Shown: positions 52,917 to 60,397, counted from the stretch's first letter. The stretch: 64,000 bases of DNA from Symbiodinium natans (GCA_905221605.1 CAJNDS010002624.1:97501-161500), one strand, 5' to 3'. The notes: generated by a model not told the origin, from the sequence alone. Numbers and translations are program-made.

Positions 52917-54353
52917 TTAATCAAAAACTTTCAAACCTAAATCCTTAATCTCTAATATTTGTTCGCTAAGCATCGTGATATATATTTGGTCTGGCATTTC
53001 ATTAGCAGGAATGGCAGAACCTGCTGGTTTCACTTTTATAACCATCTGTTGCCCAGCACGTAGATTAAGACCTGAATATGAGCTGTCGATCACTCTTTCG
53101 AAATTAAAACCGAAGATAAACTGACGGTCTCTATATTGTATAAAATCAACGGCGAGACTGTGTTGATGAAATAAGGGAAGGTTTAGTGCTTTCCGTAAAT
53201 GATAAAAACATTGTGTTAGTGAATTACAAGGATATTCAGGGAATAGTTGAGAACCGATTTGAATTTGCCACTCTAAATCTTTATTAACATCATAAATACC
53301 TTCTTCCGAAGCGTTGTGTTGTTGATGTGGATGATAAAAACGGCAAAATTCTTTATCAACATATTCATATCCTAATGAAGGGTCGCCAGATTTGTAAAAT
53401 GTAATGAAGGATGCTACAAGTTTGGAAACGGAACGAATAACAGGGACGCTAATACTACTTAAACCAGCTACGCTTTGTGATTGTGTGATGTATGTTGTAT
53501 AAGTAATGGGTAGTCCCTTTCCTTCTAACAAATGTTTGACATATTCGTTATTTAAATTATTGTCCAAAGCAGAAACGTCACAGGCACAAAATATATTTTC
53601 CAAATGGAAGTTTGTGCTTGTATTAGAAGCATTACCACCAGGAAGGGCAACGTCTTTTGTAAATTTCGTTCGGAGGTCTAACCCAATTCCAGCATCAGCT
53701 TCATCATAATCATCAGGGTTAATGACACAATCTGTCGTAGCATTTACTAATTCAAGTTCAATTGTTAGGTTGCCCATATATTTTAGCGGAAGATACTTAA
53801 ATTGAGAAAACAAACCCGCTAATGGTTTAAAACCACAAACCATTTCTTCTTTGAAACCAGGGCAAGTTGTTGAATTAACATCATAATCTAAACGAGTTCC
53901 AACTTCATTGTTTAAACTTTTCACTTCGTCATCATATCTATATCCGAAACTTTCATTGGCTTCATCTTTTCTTGCACCTTGTGACATCATTTTAGAAAAC
54001 ATATGATGAACACGGTTGTAATTGTCAAAGCCTTCTACTACTTGGCTTCCAGCAATAATTCTGATACGTCTGAAAAACGAATACGCGGGTGATAATGGGC
54101 GAAGTTTTCTGTTTAATGTTGTGTCATTGTTTTTAACAGTAAAGAATATACGAACCGATTGAGGATCTAGCCAAGTATTGTCTTCACCATTCAGAGAAAT
54201 TTTGATTACCCTTGCCCCACTCTGTGGGGTATAGATATTTCCACCACTCGGGTAAAATCGAACACTTCTTTTATTTTGCACATAACTTGAACCTTTGTTT
54301 AATTTAAATGAGAGGTTGTCAATGAGAATATCCTCTGGACTGAATGTCTCCAT
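52917..54353 (-). CDS. Major capsid protein (double jelly-roll, PLV type)
   Basis: 478 residues from the Met at 54353 (METFSPEDILIDNLSFKLNK). The frame stays open to 54458, but that extension would overlap the neighbouring gene, and the TCTA box 14 bases upstream of 54353 supports this start. PLV/virophage capsid features: an opening that leads into beta-rich text with VRFYPSGGNIYTPQSGARVI, a helix SPAYSFFRRIRIIAGSQVVE, then NYNRVHHMFSKMMSQGARKD; long Asn/Asp-rich loops; a second beta-rich half ending AGQQMVIKVKPAGSAIP. Length is usual for vertical double jelly-roll capsids (450-600). It would form the icosahedral shell. Assignment is by pattern, not by alignment. Confidence 0.82.
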   Translation of the reverse strand: METFSPEDILIDNLSFKLNKGSSYVQNKRSVRFYPSGGNIYTPQSGARVIKISLNGEDNTWLDPQSVRIFFTVKNNDTTLNRKLRPLSPAYSFFRRIRIIAGSQVVEGFDNYNRVHHMFSKMMSQGARKDEANESFGYRYDDEVKSLNNEVGTRLDYDVNSTTCPGFKEEMVCGFKPLAGLFSQFKYLPLKYMGNLTIELELVNATTDCVINPDDYDEADAGIGLDLRTKFTKDVALPGGNASNTSTNFHLENIFCACDVSALDNNLNNEYVKHLLEGKGLPITYTTYITQSQSVAGLSSISVPVIRSVSKLVASFITFYKSGDPSLGYEYVDKEFCRFYHPHQQHNASEEGIYDVNKDLEWQIQIGSQLFPEYPCNSLTQCFYHLRKALNLPLFHQHSLAVDFIQYRDRQFIFGFNFERVIDSSYSGLNLRAGQQMVIKVKPAGSAIPANEMPDQIYITMLSEQILEIKDLGLKVFD

Positions 54354-54367
54354 TATATAAACAAAAG

Positions 54368-54371
54368 TAGA
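54368..54371 (-). promoter_or_regulatory. TCTA core upstream of the major capsid gene
   Basis: Minus strand AATTTCTACTTTTG, 14 bases before the chosen capsid ATG. Confidence 0.5.
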
Positions 54372-54387
54372 AATTATATTTATACAA

Positions 54388-54585
54388 TTAATCAAATAAA
54401 TTAAACTTAAACTTAATATTTTCTTGTTTCTTGGCTTTATTCTTAACTTTAATTTCATTCACGGCGTCGTTGCCTTCATTTTGTTCTATTATTTTCCTTA
54501 CCTCTTCGTAAGCGTTTTGTTTAAACTTTCTCTCTTTGGGTTTCTTCTCCATTTGTTCGTATGTTGTGGCTTTGTAATAGAACAT
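54388..54585 (-). CDS. Small Lys/Glu-rich protein between capsid and lipase genes
   Basis: 65 residues from the ATG at 54585 (MFYYKATTYEQMEKKPKERK). An upstream ATG at 54630 would add 15 hydrophobic residues and overlap the lipase end. Charged and helical (NAYEEVRKIIEQNEGNDAVN). Same strand as its neighbours with short gaps. Function unknown; a capsid accessory role is only suggested by position. Confidence 0.6.
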   Translation of the reverse strand: MFYYKATTYEQMEKKPKERKFKQNAYEEVRKIIEQNEGNDAVNEIKVKNKAKKQENIKFKFNLFD

Positions 54586-54604
54586 TATTATTATTATTGA
54601 GATG

Positions 54605-55246
54605 TTAATTAAATTGTGATAAAAATTCATCAGTTGTTATAGGTAAATTACCTTCTTTGTTATGAACATTGCCTATATCTTCATAAGAATGATTTTGTAA
54701 AGGGTCTAAGGTTCCTTTATTTATTGTAATGCTTCCTCTATCAAACATACTAACTGGATCACCTGCCTTTCTTATTCTTAGATTTGTTGCCGTGTCTTCT
54801 GGCGACTGACTTGAAACAAAAGGAGACCCATAACTGCGACTTCTGAATATATTGTTATAATCATTATTTATTTGTTGTCCCACAGCCGAACCCAATGAGT
54901 GACTAATGACGTCGGTAATTCCTGTAAGTTTCTTACCGTCAACCTCTATAGTTCCATCTTTAACAAACTTATCTACATCTTTGTATCTTTTGGTGTGTCT
55001 AGTTTGATAAAGTGGTAATTTTAGATCATCATAAACATCTCTCCCGCTTTTAGTTCCTGCTATGTATAAGATACTGCCATTTTGATAAATTCCATCGGGG
55101 TTTTCGTATGCTAGTTTCAATCCTTGAGTATCGGTAAGGAATGTTTCAGTCCCTGCTAGTTCTTCATTTACTTCATTATGTATTTTGCTTCTCGTTTTGG
55201 GCGCTTCGTATGGTTCAAAATCATCTCTCCGTTTGTGTTTAAACAT
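54605..55246 (-). CDS. Lipase-like alpha/beta hydrolase
   Basis: 213 residues. The nucleophile elbow SHSLG (Ser117) sits in TDVISHSLGSAVGQQINNDY; Asp163 lies in RKAGDPVSMFDRG and His186 in QNHSYEDIG, giving a complete Ser-Asp-His set in the class-3 lipase order. Upstream, IAGTKSGRDVYDDL and TKRYKDVDKFV also fit the phage/PLV lipase pattern. Such enzymes are known in PLVs and may hydrolyse membrane lipids at entry or release; that role is inference. The N-terminal 40 residues are basic. A TCTA box lies 8 bases upstream of the ATG. Confidence 0.78.
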   Translation of the reverse strand: MFKHKRRDDFEPYEAPKTRSKIHNEVNEELAGTETFLTDTQGLKLAYENPDGIYQNGSILYIAGTKSGRDVYDDLKLPLYQTRHTKRYKDVDKFVKDGTIEVDGKKLTGITDVISHSLGSAVGQQINNDYNNIFRSRSYGSPFVSSQSPEDTATNLRIRKAGDPVSMFDRGSITINKGTLDPLQNHSYEDIGNVHNKEGNLPITTDEFLSQFN

Positions 55247-55338
55247 TATTAAAATAGATTATAAAATTATTTTTGTTAAATTATCAAAGATAATTTAATA
55301 AATTCTTTTAAAATTTAAAAATTTGTCATTTAATAATA
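55247..55338. promoter_or_regulatory. Divergent AT-rich intergenic region
   Basis: 92 bases of nearly pure A+T between the lipase (minus) and minor capsid (plus) genes. It must hold both promoters. The minor capsid side lacks a TCTA box, so that gene may use another signal. Confidence 0.5.
55255..55258 (-). promoter_or_regulatory. TCTA core upstream of the lipase gene
   Basis: Minus strand TAATCTATTTTAATA, 8 bases before the ATG. Confidence 0.5.
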
Positions 55339-56214
55339 ATGCTCAAGTTCAAAAAAGTTTATATTGACAGCTACTATAAAGTAAGTGGCGCTTCATCAAA
55401 TTTTACAATAGATCTACCTGAAACGGTGCAATTGGAAGAGAATATGCTATGTCAAATACATGAGGTGAGCATTCCCCACTCATGGTATTCTATCAACAGC
55501 ACCAATAATAATTTATATTTCAGACACCAAGTTATACCTCCCGGAGTTATAGCAGGGATCACTTATCGTAAAATAACCATACCAGAAGGCAATTACACAG
55601 CGGTTGATTTGGCACAAACAATTGAAATAGCACTTAATTTACTGGTTGATACAGTTGATAGACCCAACACTTATTCAATAAGCTATAACAGTTCCACTAA
55701 CAAGTATACATTCAGTTCCAACTATTCTACGGTCATCTTTGTTGTTTTAACTGATGGGGAAGTAGCACCATTAGCAGGTAGTTTTAGTGATCCTGTTGAT
55801 GTTAATAATTTGAGTTCAATTAACCGAGTAATTGGAAACACAACACCCGCCACTGACGCTTATACAAACGTAGCTCCTTATGTGCCTAATTTTATTGATT
55901 TGGTCCCTTTCAAGAATTTATATTTGCATTGTAACGAAATAAGCAACTACAACCAATTAACAGTGGCGGGAAATTCAAGCATAGTCAAACAAGTTCCTGT
56001 TAATGTTCCCTATTTAGGTGTCATTAACGATAATGAATTAAGCGCCGAAGATTATATTAATGTATCAGGTAAAATGTTAAGAAGACTTAACTTTCGTATC
56101 ACAGATCATCTCAATCAAGTTGTTGATTTGAATGGTGTTGATATCAGTTTCACATTAACTTTTTTAGAGGTTGAAATGACATTTAAAGACAAAAAAAGAT
56201 ATACAAGTATATAA
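55339..56214 (+). CDS. Minor capsid (penton-like) protein
   Basis: 291 residues. The opening KKVYIDSYYKVSGASSNFTI is followed by DLP, LEENMLCQIHEVSIPHSWYS and NNNLYF, matching the N-terminal region of PLV/Polinton minor capsid proteins (YIDS...SNFxhxLP...hxxhxIPxSWYxh...NxxLY). The rest is beta-rich and ends VDISFTLTFLEVEMTFKDKK. The family forms a single jelly-roll penton at capsid five-fold vertices. Length is normal. Divergent from the lipase, and only 3 bases separate its stop from the GIY-YIG gene, suggesting co-transcription. Confidence 0.82.
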   Translation: MLKFKKVYIDSYYKVSGASSNFTIDLPETVQLEENMLCQIHEVSIPHSWYSINSTNNNLYFRHQVIPPGVIAGITYRKITIPEGNYTAVDLAQTIEIALNLLVDTVDRPNTYSISYNSSTNKYTFSSNYSTVIFVVLTDGEVAPLAGSFSDPVDVNNLSSINRVIGNTTPATDAYTNVAPYVPNFIDLVPFKNLYLHCNEISNYNQLTVAGNSSIVKQVPVNVPYLGVINDNELSAEDYINVSGKMLRRLNFRITDHLNQVVDLNGVDISFTLTFLEVEMTFKDKKRYTSI

Positions 56215-56217
56215 AAT

Positions 56218-56805
56218 ATGAGTAATAAGTATCAGAATGCTAAAATATATAAGATAATTGATAAAGGTTTTAACAAGTGCTATATAGGTTCTACAATTGA
56301 AACATTATCCCACAGAATGGCAAAACATAGATTTGACTATAGGAAGTGGCAAAGCGGAGAGAAAATTTTTTGTAGTTCTTTTGAAATGTTTAAAGAGTTT
56401 GGCGTTGAAAATGTGATTATGGTTCTTATAGAAAAATTCCCTTGTGATGACAGAGAAGAGTTTCAAGCAAGAGAAGGTTATTACATTAAAAATAATGAAT
56501 GTATTAACAAACGTATAACAGGAAGAACAGACAAAGAATATTATCAAGACCATAGGGAGAAGATTTTACAACAAGTTAAGGAATACAATGAAGCAAACAA
56601 AGAACATAAAAATGAATATCATAACAACTATTATCAAAACAACAAAGAAAAGTGGAAACAGTCTAACGAAAAGCAAAAACAACAAATAACTTGTGAATGC
56701 GGTTGCACCTTACAGAAAAAGGCAAAGTCAAAACACTTACAATCAAAACAGCACCAAAACTATATAAATCAGATGAACCGGCAAGAACCATTAAACAATT
56801 CTTAA
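56218..56805 (+). CDS. GIY-YIG nuclease-like protein with zinc-knuckle tail (paralogue 1)
   Basis: 195 residues. GIY-YIG core: KIYKIIDKGF (residues 9-18), CYIGSTIETLSHRMAKH (21-37) with the conserved Arg33, FGVENVIMVLIEKFPC (61-76), and EFQAREGYYIKNNECINKRI (81-100), where Glu86 is the likely metal-binding acid. A Lys/Asn/Gln-rich linker follows, then a zinc-knuckle-like CECGC...H...H near residues 164-188. GIY-YIG proteins cut DNA in homing, repair or recombination; it may serve integration or replication here. Paralogue of the gene at 59963-60397. Confidence 0.82.
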   Translation: MSNKYQNAKIYKIIDKGFNKCYIGSTIETLSHRMAKHRFDYRKWQSGEKIFCSSFEMFKEFGVENVIMVLIEKFPCDDREEFQAREGYYIKNNECINKRITGRTDKEYYQDHREKILQQVKEYNEANKEHKNEYHNNYYQNNKEKWKQSNEKQKQQITCECGCTLQKKAKSKHLQSKQHQNYINQMNRQEPLNNS

Positions 56806-56862
56806 ATTTCTCTATATTATTTCTATTTACACTTAAAATAGAAAAAATATAGAATATAACAT

Positions 56863-57423
56863 ATGTCAGAAGTGCTTGAAACAGTTATTGAAGAAGACAA
56901 CAAAAACAATAATGAAGAAGCGCCTGAAAAAGTTGAAGAAGCAAAAGCAGAAGAGATTAAGGTAGAGACGCCAGAAGAGACAACAAAAGCAGAAGCGCCT
57001 AAAGAAGACGAGCAGTTTAAAAACAAAACAGACAAGATGAAAAACAAAAGGGTCAAATGTGAAGGATGTCAAGCAGAAATGACACTAAAAACGTTAAGAT
57101 ATTCACATAAATGTAATGGTAAAACCGAAGATAAACCAATTAAACCAAAACCAAAAACAAAAGCTGTAGCGGTTAAACCTATTGAAAATCAAGTGATAAA
57201 AACAATACCACCTACAAAAGTTAAAGAGCAAGTTACACACGACAGCGAACCGATTGAAGTTAAGACGAAACAGCAACCCATCATAAGAATGAAACCGCCT
57301 CCAGAACCAGTAAGGCAACCAGCAGCAACAGAATTGCTACATCAGTCATATAATGAAATCAAAAGATTAAGACAACAAGAAAAACAAGAAGAGATACAAC
57401 GGTTCAGATCCAGTATGTTTTAA
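56863..57423 (+). CDS. Glu/Lys/Pro-rich protein with zinc finger
   Basis: 186 residues. Acidic, repetitive N-terminus (about residues 1-60, PEE/AEE type), a short zinc-finger candidate CEGCQAEMTLKTLRYSHKC (residues 66-84), then a Lys/Pro/Thr-rich linker and a basic C-terminal helix (EIKRLRQQEKQEEIQRFRSS). The CxxC...LKTLxYSHxC motif is common in uncharacterised proteins of PLVs and giant viruses. Probably a structural or DNA-binding protein; function unknown. TCTA strings occur 38 and 49 bases upstream, farther than in other genes. Confidence 0.65.
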   Translation: MSEVLETVIEEDNKNNNEEAPEKVEEAKAEEIKVETPEETTKAEAPKEDEQFKNKTDKMKNKRVKCEGCQAEMTLKTLRYSHKCNGKTEDKPIKPKPKTKAVAVKPIENQVIKTIPPTKVKEQVTHDSEPIEVKTKQQPIIRMKPPPEPVRQPAATELLHQSYNEIKRLRQQEKQEEIQRFRSSMF

Positions 57424-57445
57424 TTGTTGTTAATATTAATTATTA

Positions 57446-57449
57446 TCTA
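57446..57449 (+). promoter_or_regulatory. TCTA core upstream of the gene at 57464
   Basis: ATTATCTAAATTAATA, 14 bases before the ATG. Confidence 0.5.
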
Positions 57450-57463
57450 AATTAATATTAATA

Positions 57464-57766
57464 ATGAGTATGTTTAAGAGCAAAGCGGAATTCAAACGCA
57501 AACCCCAAGTCCAAAGATACTACGATATTGATGATACCTTCGGTGTTGCTTCTCGTAGGAAGTATATGAACGATATGAAGATGGTGATTGAAGAAGCGGA
57601 GAACCGAGGCAAAAATGTTAGACTACGCAATGATTGGCTACAACATCAGAAGAAAGCAATATATCAAGGAGAGTTAGACGCCGTTAATCGTCAGTTGGAG
57701 AGGCCCATGATGCCAGTTAGAACAAAGGAAGAACTAGAAAAGAGACAAAAAGAATTAAAAATATAA
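57464..57766 (+). CDS. Small basic viral protein
   Basis: 100 residues, ATG at 57464 (MSMFKSKAEFKRKPQVQRYY). Lys/Arg-rich and mostly helical; the C-terminus VRTKEELEKRQKELKI is a likely coiled coil. First of three tandem plus-strand genes, each with its own TCTA box. Possible virion or DNA-condensing protein; family not recognised. Confidence 0.65.
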   Translation: MSMFKSKAEFKRKPQVQRYYDIDDTFGVASRRKYMNDMKMVIEEAENRGKNVRLRNDWLQHQKKAIYQGELDAVNRQLERPMMPVRTKEELEKRQKELKI

Positions 57767-57778
57767 TGGCGGAAATAA

Positions 57779-57782
57779 TCTA
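57779..57782 (+). promoter_or_regulatory. TCTA core upstream of the gene at 57794
   Basis: AATAATCTAATTTG, 11 bases before the ATG at 57794; the spacing supports that start over an upstream TTG. Confidence 0.5.
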
Positions 57783-57793
57783 ATTTGTATTAT

Positions 57794-58873
57794 ATGATTA
57801 AAACATTAAAATCTGAACTAAGACTTAGACCGACCTACGATGAACTGATAGGTATGATTGAAGCACAAGGCGATCCCAACAGACCGCCCATTGAACAGGT
57901 AATTGACAGAAGGGCTACCTTGTTTAGAAATAATCAGTTCGGTAGTCAATTTGATAATGTTGATTTTCTAGGCTTGAAGAAACAAGAAGAAGACAAAGTG
58001 AAGGAAGACTTAAGACAAGCTGAACTCAGAAAAACGGCAATGGCTACGGGTTCATCAATGGGAGTGTTGAGTTATGATGGTAGAACGCCGGTAGATGCTT
58101 ATAACGCGGATGGTTTTGAAACACCAGATAGTGATGATTATCGGATGTCACTAGATCAAATTAACAGAGTAAGAGCAGAATTAGACGCTGGGCTACAAAG
58201 GCAACAAGAGGCACAACGGGCATCATCATCAACAGTGAGAAGTGATTTAGACGAAGCGCATAGTCAATCTTTACCTGTAGGCGTTCCTGTTCATTCAATA
58301 GCAACAGATGAAGAAGAAGAAGAAGAAATGCCACCTTTAGAAACACCTACTGAAGTGGCAGAGGAGGGGGAGGACGCTTCGGAGAAGTCCTCGCGAGGCA
58401 TTCGCGACGAAGAAGAAACCGATGATGAAGAAACACAAGTGCCCCCACAATCTAGAAAACATAAGGAAACAATAGATTATAATGAAAATATAGATAGATG
58501 GAGACAAAAAGACATATCCGTAGATGACATACTGTATCAATTACATTTAAGAGGAATACAACTAACGGAAGAGCAAGAAGAGGAGATGGGAAAATTAAAA
58601 ATAAAAGGAAAAGGCAAAACACCAACCAAAAAGGATTATTTACTAAATTTTGTGGAAAGACTTATACAAACTGGTAAGTGGGCGGACGAAGTCAATGACC
58701 AACTTTTAAGAAGTAGGATGGAAGAATGGACGCAGATGAAGAAAGGAAAAGGCAAAGGTATGATCAGAAAAGCATTTGAAAGTGCGGGGAGTGCTTTATT
58801 AGATGCAGGTAAGGAAGTTGCAAAGGATGCGTTAATCGCAGGTGCTCAAAGTGCCGTTATGAGTTTGTTATAA
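57794..58873 (+). CDS. Acidic virion-like protein with LRLRPTYDE tag and amphipathic C-terminus
   Basis: 359 residues from the ATG at 57794. The N-terminal LKSELRLRPTYDELIGMIE resembles the start of the next gene (LRLKPTYEEML), a shared tag. The middle is low complexity and very acidic (DEEEEEEMPPLETPTE, then EETDDEET). A folded-looking helix region follows (DRWRQKDISVDDILYQLHLR...). The last about 36 residues (IRKAFESAGSALLDAGKEVA, then KDALIAGAQSAVMSLL) form an Ala-rich amphipathic helix, as in membrane-active capsid proteins such as adenovirus protein VI. I infer an internal capsid or membrane-lytic protein. A GC-rich patch at 58366-58412 stands out from the AT-rich gene. Confidence 0.65.
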   Translation: MIKTLKSELRLRPTYDELIGMIEAQGDPNRPPIEQVIDRRATLFRNNQFGSQFDNVDFLGLKKQEEDKVKEDLRQAELRKTAMATGSSMGVLSYDGRTPVDAYNADGFETPDSDDYRMSLDQINRVRAELDAGLQRQQEAQRASSSTVRSDLDEAHSQSLPVGVPVHSIATDEEEEEEMPPLETPTEVAEEGEDASEKSSRGIRDEEETDDEETQVPPQSRKHKETIDYNENIDRWRQKDISVDDILYQLHLRGIQLTEEQEEEMGKLKIKGKGKTPTKKDYLLNFVERLIQTGKWADEVNDQLLRSRMEEWTQMKKGKGKGMIRKAFESAGSALLDAGKEVAKDALIAGAQSAVMSLL

Positions 58874-58875
58874 TA

Positions 58876-58879
58876 TCTA
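58876..58879 (+). promoter_or_regulatory. TCTA core upstream of the gene at 58892
   Basis: TAATATCTAAAGCATA, 12 bases before the ATG. Confidence 0.5.
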
Positions 58880-58891
58880 AAGCATATATAT

Positions 58892-59629
58892 ATGTTAAGA
58901 TTGAAACCCACTTATGAAGAAATGTTAAGGGAGACAAGAACAAGAAGATTAAGAATATTACCAGAAAGGGAAAGAAGAACACAACAAGGAATGTTATTAG
59001 ATGAGGTGGATTTTGATGATTTTGATCTGGGTAAATATAATAAGAAGATCATAATGACGAACGAGAACCCCCAGAAAGGAACGCAAACTGATTTATTTAG
59101 TGACCATTCTTCATACTCATCTACATCGGAAAGTTTGAAGACAGCAATTGAACCAGACAAAGAAGAACAACAGGTTGAGAGTGAGCACTCAATGCAATCT
59201 AGTAAATCAAGTAGCAAATCAAGCGAAAAATCAGAAGAACAAGAACAAGAACAACAAAAATCATTGATGAGAAGATTGTTTGATAGTTTGTTTGAGGAGG
59301 TGGAAGTAGAAATGCCAATATCAAGGCAAACAAGTAATGATAGTGGAGCAAGGGGAAGCAATGAACCAATGCCTACTAAAAAAGATGAAACACCCATACA
59401 ATCAAGTTCATCATCATCATCATCATCAAATAGTAGAAGTGTTTTATTACCAGTTGAAAGTGCCCCTATTAGCGTCAATAGCTCAAGAAGCCCAACTATA
59501 GAATATGTTGATGAAGAAGATTTACCTGTCAATGTTTCAAGTAGTTCTTCAAATAGAACCGTTCAGTATGTTAGCTCTAGAAGTTCAAGAAGTAGCCGAC
59601 CCATAACAATTAGTTCGGGCTCACGATAA
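58892..59629 (+). CDS. Ser/Glu-rich protein with LRLKPTYEE tag
   Basis: 245 residues. It starts MLRLKPTYEEMLRETRTRRL, the same tag as the preceding protein. Acidic DEVDFDDFDLGKYN follows, then long Ser/Glu/Gln-rich low complexity (SSKSSSKSSEKSEEQEQEQQ), a short helix KSLMRRLFDSLFEEVEVEMP, and a C-terminal Ser/Arg tail (SSRSSRSSRPITISSGSR). Mostly disordered. The shared tag suggests both proteins dock to the same partner, perhaps the capsid. Function unknown. Confidence 0.62.
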   Translation: MLRLKPTYEEMLRETRTRRLRILPERERRTQQGMLLDEVDFDDFDLGKYNKKIIMTNENPQKGTQTDLFSDHSSYSSTSESLKTAIEPDKEEQQVESEHSMQSSKSSSKSSEKSEEQEQEQQKSLMRRLFDSLFEEVEVEMPISRQTSNDSGARGSNEPMPTKKDETPIQSSSSSSSSSNSRSVLLPVESAPISVNSSRSPTIEYVDEEDLPVNVSSSSSNRTVQYVSSRSSRSSRPITISSGSR

Positions 59630-59632
59630 TTA

Positions 59633-59636
59633 TCTA
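59633..59636 (+). promoter_or_regulatory. TCTA core upstream of the DUF5754-like gene
   Basis: AATTATCTAAGATATA; 10 bases before the ACG at 59647, the position where the start is expected from the spacing in the other genes. Confidence 0.45.
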
Positions 59637-59646
59637 AGATATATTA

Positions 59647-59940
59647 ACGGTTGAAATAATTATTAAAAAATCAAGTAAAACTGGCAAGAAATACGATGCC
59701 GTAATAGATAATAAAAAAACAGTTTCGTTTGGTGCTACTGGATATTCTGATTTTACTAAGCACAAAGATGAAGTTCGTAACAAGAATTATATAGCAAGGC
59801 ACAAACCTAATCAAGACTGGAAGGATCATACGACCGCAGGATTTTATGCAAAAAATATTCTCTGGAATAAACCTACCATTGAAGGATCCATACGAGATAC
59901 TAATAAAAAGTTCCCAAGCTTGAACATAAAAATGAAATAA
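59647..59940 (+). CDS. DUF5754-like small viral protein, no ATG start
   Basis: 97 codons, in frame from a TAA at 59635 to the stop at 59940. It reads VEIIIKKSSKTGKKYDAVID, then KKTVSFGATGYSDFTKHKD and DHTTAGFYAKNILWNKPTIE, and ends in LNIKMK. This matches a short basic family widespread in giant viruses and PLVs (SFGxxGxSDxTxHKD...TAGFYxKxLLWNKPT); I recall it as DUF5754, number from memory. Function unknown. There is no ATG before the conserved part; ACG at 59647 lies where the start should be relative to the TCTA box, so either a non-AUG start is used or the start has decayed. All other key residues look intact. Confidence 0.7.
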   Translation, partial: TVEIIIKKSSKTGKKYDAVIDNKKTVSFGATGYSDFTKHKDEVRNKNYIARHKPNQDWKDHTTAGFYAKNILWNKPTIEGSIRDTNKKFPSLNIKMK

Positions 59941-59962
59941 TTATTAAAAAATATTTTGATAA

Positions 59963-60397
59963 TTATTTCGCTGAGATCTCATTTAATTTCTTTTGGTGCT
60001 TCAAAGTCCTATGATGTCTTGCTTTCTCAGTTGTTTGAACCACGCAACCACACTGGCAGTGGTATGGTTCTTTTTCTGATCTTCCTGCAATGTATTTATT
60101 GACGCAGTTCTCTTGTTGTTGATGATAGCCCTCGCGCGCGTAGAGTTCTTCCTTGCTGTTGCACGGATAGAACTCAATAAGTTCAATTTTACAATTCTCC
60201 ACGCCGAAAGCATCAAATATATCATAAACAGCGACGCGGTTGTAAATGTTCTCCTTGTATTTCTTGTATTTTGATTTATGCGCGTTCATACGGTTGGCTA
60301 GTTTCTCAATGGTTGAGCCAATGTAGCACATTTGATACGATTTATCTACAACTCTGTAGATTTTCCCGTTCTGATAATTCCTGACTTTTCCTGACAT
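59963..60397 (-). CDS. GIY-YIG nuclease-like protein with zinc-knuckle tail (paralogue 2)
   Basis: 144 residues. Core: GKIYRVVDKS (11-20), CYIGSTIEKLANRMNAHK (24-41) with Arg36, FGVENCKIELIEFYPC (64-79) and ELYAREGYHQQQENCVNKYI (84-103) with Glu89. The zinc-knuckle CQCGC...H..TLKH follows directly (about 114-134). It is shorter than paralogue 1 because the Lys/Asn/Gln linker is missing. It lies head-on to the DUF5754-like gene and 39 bases downstream of the polymerase-helicase start-to-stop reading, same strand. No TCTA box. Confidence 0.82.
   Translation of the reverse strand: MSGKVRNYQNGKIYRVVDKSYQMCYIGSTIEKLANRMNAHKSKYKKYKENIYNRVAVYDIFDAFGVENCKIELIEFYPCNSKEELYAREGYHQQQENCVNKYIAGRSEKEPYHCQCGCVVQTTEKARHHRTLKHQKKLNEISAK

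Noticed and set aside
54354-54458. Longer N-terminus for the major capsid protein
   Set aside because: It would overlap the neighbouring small gene and be a Lys/Ile-rich leader unlike capsid starts; the TCTA box lies just upstream of the internal ATG at 54353.
58912-59532. 206-codon minus-strand frame
   Set aside because: Antisense shadow of the Ser/Glu-rich gene at 58892; Leu/Ser/Cys-rich with no motif.
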